Shown here: one piece after another, positions 44,352 through 53,824 of the stretch
How the letters are laid out: each line of letters begins with the position of its first letter
How positions within the stretch are numbered: the stretch's first letter is position 1
Source: Pseudomonadota bacterium
GTDB lineage: Bacteria; Pseudomonadota; Gammaproteobacteria; Burkholderiales; JABEVD01
DNA: 64,000 bases
Direction of reading: 5' to 3'
Assembly: GCA_021802545.1 (NCBI GenBank)
Contig: JAJZRS010000008.1
Coordinates: 1 to 64,000 of the forward strand
Notes under the pieces: generated by a model
What the model was told of the DNA's origin: nothing
Databases searched by the model: none
The model's input: the letters and a program-made list of their open reading frames with translations, nothing else
Program-made: the position numbers and the translations under genes

Positions 44352-45305
44352 ATGACCATGTATCCGCCAAAAATCGTCTTTCTCGATCGCTCAACGCTTC
44401 CCTTTTCGCTCGACAGACCGCGCGTTCCGCACACATGGCAGGAATTTCCATCGACGCCACCCGAAGAGGTCATTGAAAGGCTGACCGGGGCGACGGTCGC
44501 CATCACGAACAAGGTCAGGCTGTCCAGGGAAGCACTCGATAGGCTCCCGGACCTTGGCATGATCGCAGTCGCCGCGACGGGAACGAACAACGTGGATATA
44601 GATTATTGCAAAGGCCGCGGCATCCTCGTGTCGAACATCAGGGACTATGCGAATTCGTCCGTGCCTGAGCATGTCTTTTCCCTGATTCTGGCCCTGAAGC
44701 GCAGCATCATTGCCTACAGGCGCGACATCCGCCTTTGGCGGCAATCGGATCAGTTCTGTCTGCCGCTTCACCCGATCGGCGACATCGCCGGCAGCACTTT
44801 CGGTATCGTTGGATTCGGCTCCCTGGGCCGCAGGGTCGCGGAAATCGCCAAATGCTTCGGGGCAAAAGTGCTGGTTGCGGAAAGAAAGGGGGCTTCAGGC
44901 TGCCGCAATGGCTATACGCCCTTTCCATCTGTCCTTGAACAATCCGACATCCTGTCCCTGCATTGCCCCCTCACCAACGAGACCAGGAACCTGATCGGGG
45001 CGCAAGAACTGAGGAAGATGAAGAAGAGCGCGCTGCTCATCAATACTGCGCGGGGAGGGCTCGTCGACGAGGAAGCGCTGCTGCTGGCGTTGACGGAAGG
45101 CACCATAGGCGGTGCGGGATTCGACGTGCTCAGCGAAGAGCCGCCTGTCTCGGGCAATCCGCTCCTCGATGTCGAACTGCCCAATTTCCTGCTCACACCG
45201 CACGTCGCCTGGACGAGCCGGCAGGCGTTAGAAGCGCTCTGCCGTCAGCTGATCGACAACATCGACGCCTATTTCTCGGGCGCGCCGAAAAACCTCGTCG
45301 CCTGA
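44352..45305 (+). CDS. D-2-hydroxyacid dehydrogenase (glycerate/hydroxypyruvate reductase type)
   Basis: 317 aa. The NAD-binding motif GIVGFGSLGRRVAEIAK, Arg in INTARGGLVDE, Glu in FDVLSEEPP and catalytic His in LLTPHVAWTSRQAL are present. It most resembles hydroxypyruvate reductase, used in glycerate or C1/C2 metabolism, although the substrate cannot be fixed from sequence. A second ATG at 44358 is possible. It is divergent from the T_hemolysin operon and convergent with the desaturase. Confidence 0.87.
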   Translation: MTMYPPKIVFLDRSTLPFSLDRPRVPHTWQEFPSTPPEEVIERLTGATVAITNKVRLSREALDRLPDLGMIAVAATGTNNVDIDYCKGRGILVSNIRDYANSSVPEHVFSLILALKRSIIAYRRDIRLWRQSDQFCLPLHPIGDIAGSTFGIVGFGSLGRRVAEIAKCFGAKVLVAERKGASGCRNGYTPFPSVLEQSDILSLHCPLTNETRNLIGAQELRKMKKSALLINTARGGLVDEEALLLALTEGTIGGAGFDVLSEEPPVSGNPLLDVELPNFLLTPHVAWTSRQALEALCRQLIDNIDAYFSGAPKNLVA

Positions 45306-45306
45306 A

Positions 45307-46380
45307 TCAGGCGGCCTTCCTCAGCATGGGATTGATGCGAAGCACTGCAGCTTCCCTGAAGCTGTACCATATCTTCTGCTCGTAGTCGTACAGCTTGCAG
45401 CGCTTGAAAATCCCGAACACCGTCGAAAAGCGGAAATGGTATTCATGGAAATACTGGCCGTAATCGCGCTTGAGATCGCGGTAGGCACGCTTCAGATGGT
45501 AGAAGGGAATCCTGTTATCCACATGATGCGGGATATGGATCATGATGTTGTGGATCAGGATTTCGCTCAGCGCCGAGCAGCGCACGATGGTGCTGCAATA
45601 GAGCTGGCCGATCGTGTTGCTCCATTCCTGCCTGTCGTCGAAATAGGGAATGTCTGGATGGGTGTGGTGCAGGAAAACGAACAGCGCGATGAAATAGTTG
45701 AACACCACGAAAGGCAGGATCACCGCTGCAACCACGCCCAGCCAGCCGCCTGCATGATGGTAGGCGAGATAGGAATAGGCCAGGAAGAAAACCAGGGTGG
45801 CCACCTTGGAAATCGAAAAAAGATGCCTGTCCCGAAGGTTTTGGTCGGGTTTGAATCTCACCATGCCGGCCCACCAGACGCGCAACAGATAATGCAGCGC
45901 GCAGGTATAGGGGCTGCGCTCCAGGCGGTAGACCAGGCGCTGCAGCGGCGATTTGGCCGCATACTCGGCCGGCGTGAGCGGACGCCATATCCAGTCTATC
46001 GGCGTATAAGAGGTGAATCCGTGGTGCACCTTGTTGTGGCCGTAGGACCAAAGCCTGTACATGTTGAGTGAAGGCAGCATGAACAGCGTACCAAGCACTT
46101 CCGCCACGCGTTTGCTCTTGAACAGGGTGCCATGCGCCGCATCGTGGGCCCATACGAACATGAACGCGACGGCGCATCCTGCCAGCAGACCGAAAAACAG
46201 CTGGGACAAGGCATTTTGGCTGAGGAACACGCCGCTGATCGCGCCGAGATAGAGCGTCAGATCGAAGGCATACCAAAATAGCGCGCGCGGTATCGAGCGT
46301 TTGTAGCATTCGGGCGATATCGCCTGACGCACTGACTGCAGCTTGAGATCTCGCAACTCACTGTAAGATGGATGTTCCAT
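45307..46380 (-). CDS. Membrane fatty-acid desaturase
   Basis: 357 aa. Three histidine boxes, HDAAHG, HNKVHHG and HIPHHVD, bind the diiron centre that inserts a double bond using O2; four hydrophobic helices flank them. It may act on phospholipid acyl chains or lipid-like precursors. It diverges from the DUF3034 gene, with a perfect FNR box about 95 bases upstream, which would tie this O2-dependent enzyme to oxygen level. Confidence 0.92.
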   Translation of the reverse strand: MEHPSYSELRDLKLQSVRQAISPECYKRSIPRALFWYAFDLTLYLGAISGVFLSQNALSQLFFGLLAGCAVAFMFVWAHDAAHGTLFKSKRVAEVLGTLFMLPSLNMYRLWSYGHNKVHHGFTSYTPIDWIWRPLTPAEYAAKSPLQRLVYRLERSPYTCALHYLLRVWWAGMVRFKPDQNLRDRHLFSISKVATLVFFLAYSYLAYHHAGGWLGVVAAVILPFVVFNYFIALFVFLHHTHPDIPYFDDRQEWSNTIGQLYCSTIVRCSALSEILIHNIMIHIPHHVDNRIPFYHLKRAYRDLKRDYGQYFHEYHFRFSTVFGIFKRCKLYDYEQKIWYSFREAAVLRINPMLRKAA

Positions 46381-46472
46381 GCATTTCCTTGAAAAAAACT
46401 TTTAAACTCAACAGACACAGTTCCGGCAAGCCGAATGATAACGGAATCTTATCAGGAATTCGAGCATTTCTT

Positions 46473-46486
46473 TTGATCTGGATCAA
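46473..46486. promoter_or_regulatory. FNR box TTGAT-CTGG-ATCAA
   Basis: A perfect match to TTGATnnnnATCAA, in the 183-base divergent gap between the desaturase and DUF3034 genes, 78 bases upstream of the latter. FNR is encoded in this window at 52987-53715. Which direction it acts on, and whether as activator or repressor, cannot be read. Confidence 0.7.
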
Positions 46487-46563
46487 ATCAGAAAATTTGC
46501 CGCCCTTATAGAATTCACATTGCCGCGATATGCGACATTCAAACCAATAAATCAGGAGTCATT

Positions 46564-47424
46564 ATGAAGAAGATCACTGGAGTAGGGGCAATTGCTTGCT
46601 TGCTGGCCGCAACCGGCGCTCAGGCAGCAGTCACCAACATCGACGGTCAAGCAGGCGGAGGGATCGTTCCTTGGGCGCTGCTCTCTTCCGGGCCAACGGT
46701 TGCGTACACACACATCACCACCCAGAACCTCAACGTCGACAGTCTGGCCGTCAATACCAGCTTCGCCAACAGGGTCGAAGTGTCCTATGCACGTAACATG
46801 CTGAATGTCAACGGCACCAACGCAACCGCTGTAGGTGGCCTCGTCGGTGCAAATTCCACCGACAATGTCGACAATTTCGGCATCAAGGTGAAGCTCAACG
46901 ACATGGGTGACTCGATGCCTCAGTTCGCAATCGGTGCCGTCTACAAGAAGGTTTCCGGAAACCTCTACGACAACGTGCTCAAACCAGCTCTTGGCGTCAA
47001 CAATTCCGGGACGGACATCTATGCCGCGGCGAGCAAGATTCTCAACATGGGCAAGACCGTTCTGCTGAACGGCGTGATCCGCGCAACCAAGGCTGACGAG
47101 CTTGGACTCTTGGGCTTCGGGGGCGGCGTCACGGCTGGCGCACCCAGCGGCTACAAGTTGGTACCGGAAGTTTCTGCCGAAGTTTTCGCGGCCTCCAATG
47201 TCGTGGTCGGCGCGGAATACCGCAAGATGCCCAATTTCTCGGTGGCCGGAGCGACCGACGGCGTATTGCATCCGAATTCGGCCTATGACTTTCACGTTGT
47301 CTATGTTGCGAACAAGACCTTTACCCTGACCGCGGCTTACGCAAATCTCGGTGAAGTTGCCCCTGCCGCGACAAATACGAATAGGCAAAACGGCTTGTTC
47401 CTGCAAGGACAAGTGAACTTCTGA
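46564..47424 (+). CDS. DUF3034 family outer-membrane protein
   Basis: 286 aa. A signal peptide (MKKITGVGAIACLLAATGAQA) is followed by a beta-rich barrel-like sequence with alternating hydrophobic strands and C-terminal Phe (GLFLQGQVNF). The DUF3034 family is typical of betaproteobacteria; function is not known. It is expressed from an FNR-box promoter and closed by an intrinsic terminator. Confidence 0.85.
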   Translation: MKKITGVGAIACLLAATGAQAAVTNIDGQAGGGIVPWALLSSGPTVAYTHITTQNLNVDSLAVNTSFANRVEVSYARNMLNVNGTNATAVGGLVGANSTDNVDNFGIKVKLNDMGDSMPQFAIGAVYKKVSGNLYDNVLKPALGVNNSGTDIYAAASKILNMGKTVLLNGVIRATKADELGLLGFGGGVTAGAPSGYKLVPEVSAEVFAASNVVVGAEYRKMPNFSVAGATDGVLHPNSAYDFHVVYVANKTFTLTAAYANLGEVAPAATNTNRQNGLFLQGQVNF

Positions 47425-47452
47425 CCTTCAAAAATATTGAGTTGCTCCGTTC

Positions 47453-47500
47453 CACGCCATCTTCCGCTTCGAGCCATAGCGGAGGTGGCGTGTTTTTTTA
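47453..47500 (+). terminator. Intrinsic terminator after DUF3034 gene
   Basis: A CACGCCA...TTCCGCT arm pairs with AGCGGA...TGGCGTG and is followed by TTTTTTTA. The T-run overlaps the stop codon of the small convergent gene on the minus strand. Confidence 0.8.
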
Positions 47501-47662
47501 GTGCGGGTGCATCATGTGCTGCGTCATGTGCGGCGAGATGAAGAAATAAAACACGAGCGTCGCAATGATGTTGAACACGACGATCGCGGCAAACACCTTC
47601 AGCCCCAGCGCCAGCCAATTCGGCCCCGTTCCTTTTTTCGGAACATCCTCCTTTTCCTCCAT
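47498..47662 (-). CDS. Small single-span membrane protein, 54 aa
   Basis: It starts MEEKEDVPKKGTGPNWLALG, has one membrane helix (LKVFAAIVVFNIIATLVFYFF) and ends in a His/Met-rich tail (ISPHMTQHMMHPH) that could bind metal. AGGAGGGGAAA precedes the ATG. Its stop lies in the T-run of the opposing terminator. I do not recognise a named family. The charged head, clean helix and ribosome site support a real gene. Confidence 0.75.
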   Translation of the reverse strand: MEEKEDVPKKGTGPNWLALGLKVFAAIVVFNIIATLVFYFFISPHMTQHMMHPH

Positions 47663-47761
47663 TTTCCCCTCCTACTGTGAATTCACGGAAATTATAACCC
47701 AGCTTTGTCAGCATGCTTTCGCCAAGGTAGAATGAACCATCTACCAAAGGAATTGCGCAGC

Positions 47762-50665
47762 ATGACCCATCCCGCTTTTGAACTCCTGAGAACCAGGAAA
47801 ATCGATTCGCTGAACATCACCGTCGAAGAATACCGGCACAAGAAAACCGGAGCGCAGCACTTCCATCTCGCATCCGACAATCCCGAGAACGTCTTTTTCG
47901 TCGCATTGCGCACCGTCCCGACGGATTCTACTGGAGTGGCGCACATACTCGAGCACACCGCGCTATGCGGCAGCGAGCGCTATCCGGTGCGCGATCCCTT
48001 TTTCATGATGATCAGGCGCTCGCTCAACTCCTTCATGAACGCTTTCACTTCAAGCGACTGGACGGCCTATCCCTTCGCCAGCAAGAACAGGAAGGATTTC
48101 AAAAATCTCATGGAGGTCTATCTGGATGCCGTGTTCTTCTCCAGGCTCGATCCGCTCGATTTCGCCCAGGAAGGGCACAGGGTCGAGTTCGAAAAGACAG
48201 GGGACCCTGCCAGCGACCTCGTCTATAAAGGGGTCGTCTACAACGAGATGAAAGGCGCGATGAGCTCCCCGGCCAATGCGCTCTGGCACACCCTGTGCAC
48301 CTACCTTTTCCCATCCTCGACCTACCATTACAACAGCGGCGGCGCGCCTGAATCGATCCCCGACCTCACTTACGAAGAACTCAAGGCGTTCTATCATACC
48401 CATTACCATCCTTCGAATTCGGTCTTCATGACCTACGGCGACATACCCGCCTACGAACACCACAAGATGTTCGACGAGCAGGCGCTCTGCCGGTTCGAGC
48501 AACTGGACAAGAAGATCGGGGTGGCTGACGAAAAGCGCTATTGCGCGCCCGTCAGCGTGGAAGAAAGCTATGCTTGCGACGAGACAGCCGGCAAGACCCA
48601 TGTCGTCATCGCATGGCTGCTCGGCAAGAACACCGATCTAGAGTCGCTCCTCAAGGCTCACCTGTTGTCCAGCGTCCTGCTGGAAAACGGCGCCTCCCCC
48701 TTGCGCCATGCGCTGGAGACGACGGATCTCGGCGCCGCCCCCTCACCGCTTTGCGGACTCGAAGACTCGAACAAGGAGCTGTCCTTCATCTGCGGCCTGG
48801 AAGGTTCCGAACCCGAGCATGCGCAAGCCGTCGAAGACCTCGTTTTCGATGTATTGAACGAAGTCGCCGAAAAAGGCGTGCCGTACGAAAGCATCGAGGC
48901 CGCCTTGCACCAGATTGAGCTTTCCCAGCGCGAAATCAGCGGGGACGGGCATCCCTATGGCCTGCAGCTCATCCTGCACGCCCTTCCCCAGGCGATACAC
49001 GGGGGAGATCCGGTTTCCGCCCTGGACATCGACCCCGTGCTCGAAAAACTGAGAAGCGAAATCAGGGAACCCGATTTCGTCCAGAAACTGGTCAAGGCAT
49101 TTCTGCTGGAAAACATGCATCGGGTCCGCCTGACCCTGAAGCCGGACGACAAGCTTGCGGAAAAGCGCGCAGCAGCCGAAAAGGCGCGCCTGGCCGCCAT
49201 CAAGTCATGCATGGATGACGCGGAAAAGGCTGCCGTCATAGAACGCGCAAGCCTGCTCGAAGAGCGGCAGATGATGCATGACGACCCTGAAATCCTGCCC
49301 AAGGTGGGGCTGGAGGACATTCCTCAGGAAATCAGCATCCCGGAAGGGACAAAGGAGACTGCAGGCAGCCTTCCCGCGACATTTTTCGACCAGGGCACGA
49401 ACGGTCTCGTCTATGAGCAGATCGTGGCCGAGCTCCCCGACATCGACCCATCCCTCATCGATCTCCTCCCGCTTTACACGGCATGCCTGACGGAACTCGG
49501 CTGCGGTTCAAGGGATTATCTAGAAACCCAGGCGCTGCAGTCCGCCGTCACGGGCGGCATCCACGCCTATACGTCGATCCGCGGAAAGATCGATGACGAG
49601 CAGCAGGTCAAGGGCTATTTCATCCTGTCCGGCAAGGCGCTTTCCAGAAACCTGGAGAAGCTTTCCTCGCTGATGCAGGAAACGCTGGAAAAAGCGCGGT
49701 TCGACGAAACAGGGCGAATCAGGGAAATCATCGCCCAGGAACGCGCAGCGCGCGAGCAGAGCGTCACCGGGCAAGGGCATGCGCTCGCCATGACGGCCGC
49801 CGCGAGCGGCATGAGTCCGGCAGCGCAGATCTCCCACAGGCTGGGCGGGCTTTCCGGCATCCAGTCGCTCAAGATGCTCGACGATGCGCTCGACGAAGCG
49901 GATCGCATCGAAGACATCGCCACCAAGTTCAGGCGGATTCACGAAGCCATCCTGGGCGCCCCGAAACAGATACTGGCCGTCGGCGAAGCAGAGAAAAGGC
50001 AGCGCCTCAAGGAGAATCTCGCTTCAGCCTGGCAAAATGCGCAGCATCAAGAGACCTTCACGCCTTTCTCACAGCAGCCCTTGCGGCGCCAGTCGAAGCA
50101 GCTCTGGATCGCCAACACCCAGGTCAATTTCTGCGCAAAAGCCTATCCGACAGTGCCCGTTGACCATGTCGATGCGCCAGCGCTTGCCGTGCTTGGCGGT
50201 TTTTTGAGGAACGGCTTCCTGCACCGCGCGATCAGGGAACAGGGCGGCGCATACGGAGGCGGCGCCGGCCAGGATTCCGACATCGCAGCCTTCCGCTTCT
50301 TTTCCTACCGGGATCCGAGACTCAACGAGACGCTCGCCGACTTCGACCAGTCGATCGAATGGCTGCTCTCCGAAAAGCACGAATGGAGACAGGTCGAGGA
50401 AGCGATACTGGGCGTCGTCTCCAGCATCGACAAGCCAGGCTCCCCCGCAGGAGAAGCGAAACAGGCTTTCCACAACGCCCTTTTCGGAAGAACGCCCGAG
50501 CAGCGCAGGCGCTTCAGGGAACGGGTTTTGAAAGTCACCCTGGAAGACCTGACCGAAGCCGGCAGGCGCTACCTCGTTCCCGAAAAAGCCAGCATCGCCG
50601 TCATCACCAGCCAGGCGACCCTGGATTCGACGGGAGACCTGGGGCTCGAGCTGTTCAGGCTGTAA
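47762..50665 (+). CDS. M16C-family metalloprotease (presequence-protease/falcilysin type)
   Basis: 967 aa. The inverted zinc motif HILEH (in VAHILEHTALCGS) and a downstream Glu (NEMKGAMSS) mark the catalytic N-terminal half; a second inactive half and the M16C-associated domain follow, with FLHRAIREQGGAYGGG near the end. Such enzymes degrade short peptides. ATG 47762 (MTHPAFELL) is chosen; ATG 47732 is a possible alternative. Its end overlaps convergent sbcB. Confidence 0.9.
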   Translation: MTHPAFELLRTRKIDSLNITVEEYRHKKTGAQHFHLASDNPENVFFVALRTVPTDSTGVAHILEHTALCGSERYPVRDPFFMMIRRSLNSFMNAFTSSDWTAYPFASKNRKDFKNLMEVYLDAVFFSRLDPLDFAQEGHRVEFEKTGDPASDLVYKGVVYNEMKGAMSSPANALWHTLCTYLFPSSTYHYNSGGAPESIPDLTYEELKAFYHTHYHPSNSVFMTYGDIPAYEHHKMFDEQALCRFEQLDKKIGVADEKRYCAPVSVEESYACDETAGKTHVVIAWLLGKNTDLESLLKAHLLSSVLLENGASPLRHALETTDLGAAPSPLCGLEDSNKELSFICGLEGSEPEHAQAVEDLVFDVLNEVAEKGVPYESIEAALHQIELSQREISGDGHPYGLQLILHALPQAIHGGDPVSALDIDPVLEKLRSEIREPDFVQKLVKAFLLENMHRVRLTLKPDDKLAEKRAAAEKARLAAIKSCMDDAEKAAVIERASLLEERQMMHDDPEILPKVGLEDIPQEISIPEGTKETAGSLPATFFDQGTNGLVYEQIVAELPDIDPSLIDLLPLYTACLTELGCGSRDYLETQALQSAVTGGIHAYTSIRGKIDDEQQVKGYFILSGKALSRNLEKLSSLMQETLEKARFDETGRIREIIAQERAAREQSVTGQGHALAMTAAASGMSPAAQISHRLGGLSGIQSLKMLDDALDEADRIEDIATKFRRIHEAILGAPKQILAVGEAEKRQRLKENLASAWQNAQHQETFTPFSQQPLRRQSKQLWIANTQVNFCAKAYPTVPVDHVDAPALAVLGGFLRNGFLHRAIREQGGAYGGGAGQDSDIAAFRFFSYRDPRLNETLADFDQSIEWLLSEKHEWRQVEEAILGVVSSIDKPGSPAGEAKQAFHNALFGRTPEQRRRFRERVLKVTLEDLTEAGRRYLVPEKASIAVITSQATLDSTGDLGLELFRL

Positions 50666-52025
50666 GCCTTCCGCCCCACGCATCGAGCTGATCCAGGATG
50701 GATGGATCAGCGCCTTCGCGCCTCAGGGCGGCTATTTTCCCGAAATAGGCATCGATATCGATGCGGCTTTTCCTGAACGCCTCCCACCTTTCCTGCTCGC
50801 GCTTCGACAGCGTCTCCGGCCAGTTTCTGGCCCTGTAGCGGAAAAGCATCTCGGGAAGTCTTTCGTCATCGAATTCGATGTTCAGATTCGCCAGTTTTTC
50901 GGCAGGTGTTGCGCGCACGATTTCCATCTTCGCGCGGTCGGCATTGGAAAAGAAACCGCCGTAGAGAGAAAGATCGGGATCCGTCTGGACAGGCCTATCC
51001 CTTCCCGAATAGACCTGGGCGAGCTTCTCTTCGATACCCGGCGCATTTTTGATCGCATCCGCATGCCTGTGCCCCGTTTCGATGTCGATGCCGAGCCTTT
51101 CGGCGATTTCGGGGGTGAGCAGCTTTTCGGTTGCAACGATCGGGCACTTGTTGACATGGATGGTCTTCAACGGGATCCGCTCACCGTCGAGGTCCTCCCT
51201 TGGCGTGAATAGCCTGCGCCTGATTTCTTCCGCATCGAGATTGAGCAGAACGGCAGGATCGTACCTGAGATCGAAGACCACGATCTCGTTCCTGTTGACC
51301 GGATGCATCGCGACTGGCAGAACGTGGGCAGTCGAGCCGTATTCGGCCGGATACATCGATGAAACATGCAGTATAGGAATGCGCAAGGCGAGCATGGAGG
51401 AAACGAGCTTCTTGTCGCGATAGCGGTAGACATAGTCGTAGAGCCTGGGCTGCCTGTTCTTGACCAGCCTGGCCAAGGCTATCGTCGCCTTCACGTCCGA
51501 CAGGGCGTCGTGCGCCGCTTCGTGGGCGATCCCGTTCGCTTCCGTCAGCGCCTCCAGCCTGAAGCTCGGCCGCCCCTCGATCACTGGCCAGGCTATGCCT
51601 TCAGGCCTGAAGGCCCGCATCAGCCGCATCATGTCGATGATGTCCCATCTCGAGCAGCCGTTCTGCCATTCCCTTGCATAGGGATCGTGGAAATTGCGGT
51701 ACAGGCTGTGCCGGGTGAATTCGTCGTCGAAGCGGATGCTGTTGTAGCCCACGCCGCAGGTGCCGGGGTAGGCAAGCTCGCGCTCGATGAGCGAGATGAA
51801 CTGCGCCTCGTTCAGTCCTTCAGCGAATGCCTTCTGCGGCGTGATGCCGGTCACGAGGCAGGATTCGGGCTGGGGCAGCATGTCGTCTGACGGCCTGCAG
51901 TAGAGGACGAGCGGCTCGCCGACAACATTCAGTTCCTCGTCGGTGCGGATGCCTGCGAACTGGGCGGGGCGATCCCTGGCCGGATCGATACCGAATGTTT
52001 CGTAGTCGTGCCAGTATAACGACAT
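50655..52025 (-). CDS. sbcB: Exodeoxyribonuclease I
   Basis: 456 aa, 3'-5' exonuclease on single-stranded DNA. The DEDDh catalytic core is visible in YWHDYETFGIDP, GVGYNSIRFDDEF and HDALSDVKATIAL, with the SH3-like and C-terminal parts following (WPETLSKREQERW). It acts in recombination and mismatch repair. The start overlaps the cytochrome b561 stop as TGATG. Confidence 0.94.
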   Translation of the reverse strand: MSLYWHDYETFGIDPARDRPAQFAGIRTDEELNVVGEPLVLYCRPSDDMLPQPESCLVTGITPQKAFAEGLNEAQFISLIERELAYPGTCGVGYNSIRFDDEFTRHSLYRNFHDPYAREWQNGCSRWDIIDMMRLMRAFRPEGIAWPVIEGRPSFRLEALTEANGIAHEAAHDALSDVKATIALARLVKNRQPRLYDYVYRYRDKKLVSSMLALRIPILHVSSMYPAEYGSTAHVLPVAMHPVNRNEIVVFDLRYDPAVLLNLDAEEIRRRLFTPREDLDGERIPLKTIHVNKCPIVATEKLLTPEIAERLGIDIETGHRHADAIKNAPGIEEKLAQVYSGRDRPVQTDPDLSLYGGFFSNADRAKMEIVRATPAEKLANLNIEFDDERLPEMLFRYRARNWPETLSKREQERWEAFRKSRIDIDAYFGKIAALRREGADPSILDQLDAWGGRLTA

Positions 52026-52606
52026 CACCTCAGGTCGAACATGGCCCTCAACGTATCATGCCCCATCTTCTTGTGCAGGAATGCGACGGCAATGTGACCC
52101 CACCAATAGGCCCAGACGAAATTGGCGATGAATCCGTGAACATGATGGGTGAACTCGGCGAGATCGTTTTTCGAGCCGTCTTCGGGCAGGATGAAAAACA
52201 GCACCGCGCCAGTCAGCGCCATGCCGGTCACCGCAAGAAAACCGAGCCCGTGAATGAGCCCCGGAAGACCGCCTCTCCCTCCCCCTTCGGGAAGCGTGCG
52301 CGCCTTGAGCCGGGAAATGTCTGCCAGGACGGACGCCCTGCCCGCCCGACACCAAGGAAAAAGATACTTGATATTGCTGTTGTCCTTGGCAATCAAGCTC
52401 CATGCCCAGTGGGCGAGCACGATCATGACGGCCAGCATGCCCACCCATTCGTGGATTTCGAACGTCAACGCCTCGAGCGCAGTGCGCTTCTCTCCTGCTT
52501 CAGGCGCTGCCATCACCAGGCTGATCAGCAACTGGAAGCTCACCGTCGTCGCCATTCCGAAATGCAAAAAACGCGTCTGCTTCGCCCAGACTGTCTGGAA
52601 AGTCAC
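52025..52606 (-). CDS. Cytochrome b561 family protein
   Basis: 193 aa with four membrane helices. Haem-ligand His are seen in TRFLHFGMA, FEIHEWVGM, GLIHGLGF and HVHGFIAN/GHIAVAF. It may transfer electrons between quinol and periplasmic partners. It starts at GTG 52606 with AGGAGAAGACC upstream. It is coupled to sbcB, which has no obvious functional link. Confidence 0.85.
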   Translation of the reverse strand: MTFQTVWAKQTRFLHFGMATTVSFQLLISLVMAAPEAGEKRTALEALTFEIHEWVGMLAVMIVLAHWAWSLIAKDNSNIKYLFPWCRAGRASVLADISRLKARTLPEGGGRGGLPGLIHGLGFLAVTGMALTGAVLFFILPEDGSKNDLAEFTHHVHGFIANFVWAYWWGHIAVAFLHKKMGHDTLRAMFDLR

Positions 52607-52743
52607 GGTCTTCTCCTCTTGCGATTGAACATCAGAAACGATTATAGCCCTGCAGATTTATATGAAACTTAAAACACTTGTCACAATTTGATTTTATCAT
52701 GCGCGTAAACTAATCTTTGAACTTCAATCCACAGGAGAACACG

Positions 52744-52995
52744 ATGGAAAAGCCCGCAACGACAACGAAGCGCAGCACAGCAGCCAAAAGCAGCACGACA
52801 CCCAAGAAAACCACGACGAGGACGAAAAAGCCGGCCGGCGTGAGCCCGGAAATGCGCCAGCAAATGATCTCGGATGCCGCCTATTTCCGCGCGGAAAAGC
52901 AAGGCTCTTCGGGCAGTAGCGACGATGTCGCGCACTGGCTGGCCGCCGAAGCGGAGATCGACACGATGCTCAAGAAGGACGGAATTTCAAGCTAA
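52744..52995 (+). CDS. DUF2934 family protein
   Basis: 83 aa. A Lys/Thr/Ser-rich tail (TTKRSTAAKSSTTPKKTTTR) reminiscent of histone-like tails is followed by the DUF2934 core RQQMISDAAYFRAEKQG and DVAHWLAAEAEIDTML. The function is unknown. CAGGAG precedes ATG 52744, which fixes the start. It converges on fnr with a nine-base overlap. Confidence 0.82.
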   Translation: MEKPATTTKRSTAAKSSTTPKKTTTRTKKPAGVSPEMRQQMISDAAYFRAEKQGSSGSSDDVAHWLAAEAEIDTMLKKDGISS

Positions 52996-53715
52996 TCCGC
53001 CGAGAAGACGCTTCAGCGCGTTTGCGTCTTTCAGCTCGATCAGCTTCTTCTGCACTGCGATCAGCCCCTCTTCCTGGAACTTGGAGAAGATGCGGCTCAC
53101 CGTCTCGAGCTTCAAGCCGAGATAGCTGCCTATCTCCTCGCGCGTCATCCTGAGCTGGAAGCTTGCCGCCGAATAACCGCGCGCCGAGAAGCGCTGCGAT
53201 AAATTGAGCAGAAAAGCGGCAAGGCGCTCTTCCGCGCGCATCTTGCCGAGCATCAGCATGATTTCGTGATCGAAGGCGATCTCGCGGCTCATGATCCTGT
53301 GCAGGTTCTGATGGAGAACGGGCATGATCATGCTGAGTTCGGAGAGTTTTTCGAAAGGAATTTCGCAGATCTCGCTCGTTTCCAGCGCGACCGCATCGCA
53401 GACGTGATATTCGTTGCTGATCGCATCCAGGCCCATGATGTCTCCCATCATGTGGAAACCCGTCACATGCTCCCTGCCGTCGTCGTGCAGCACAGAAGTC
53501 TTGAAGAATCCGCCCCGGATGGCATAGATCGAGGTGAAATCGGAACCGGTTCGAAACAGGTATTCCCCGCGCTTCACCAACCGCTTGCTCCCCGCCAGCG
53601 TATCCAGCTGCTGCAGCTCTTCGGGACCGAAACCGATGGGCAGACAAAGCTCTCTTAGGCTGCACAGCGAGCAGACCACCTTGAGCTGATTCAGCATATT
53701 ATTTTGATTCAACAT
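52987..53715 (-). CDS. fnr: FNR-type oxygen-sensing transcription regulator
   Basis: 242 aa. The Cys15, Cys18, Cys24 and Cys106 pattern matches the 4Fe-4S ligands of FNR. A cNMP-like beta roll and dimer helix are followed by an HTH (TREEIGSYLGLKLETVSRIF) with the E-xx-SR recognition residues that read TTGAT-N4-ATCAA. ATG 53715 is chosen for GGAG upstream. It is divergent from hemN. Confidence 0.93.
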   Translation of the reverse strand: MLNQNNMLNQLKVVCSLCSLRELCLPIGFGPEELQQLDTLAGSKRLVKRGEYLFRTGSDFTSIYAIRGGFFKTSVLHDDGREHVTGFHMMGDIMGLDAISNEYHVCDAVALETSEICEIPFEKLSELSMIMPVLHQNLHRIMSREIAFDHEIMLMLGKMRAEERLAAFLLNLSQRFSARGYSAASFQLRMTREEIGSYLGLKLETVSRIFSKFQEEGLIAVQKKLIELKDANALKRLLGGLA

Positions 53716-53750
53716 TGGCTCCGTCACGCAATGATGAAGTATGACACATT

Positions 53751-53764
53751 ATGACTTAGATCAA
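53751..53764. promoter_or_regulatory. FNR-like site between fnr and hemN
   Basis: ATGAC-TTAG-ATCAA has one perfect half-site (ATCAA) and a 3-of-5 partner. It lies 61 bases upstream of the hemN start and 36 bases from the fnr start, so it could mediate autoregulation and anaerobic hemN expression. Confidence 0.45.
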
Positions 53765-53824
53765 ATCGTTTCGTTATACAATTATTCATAATAGTTAATT
53801 TTTTTGAATTCCGCAGGAGCCCAC

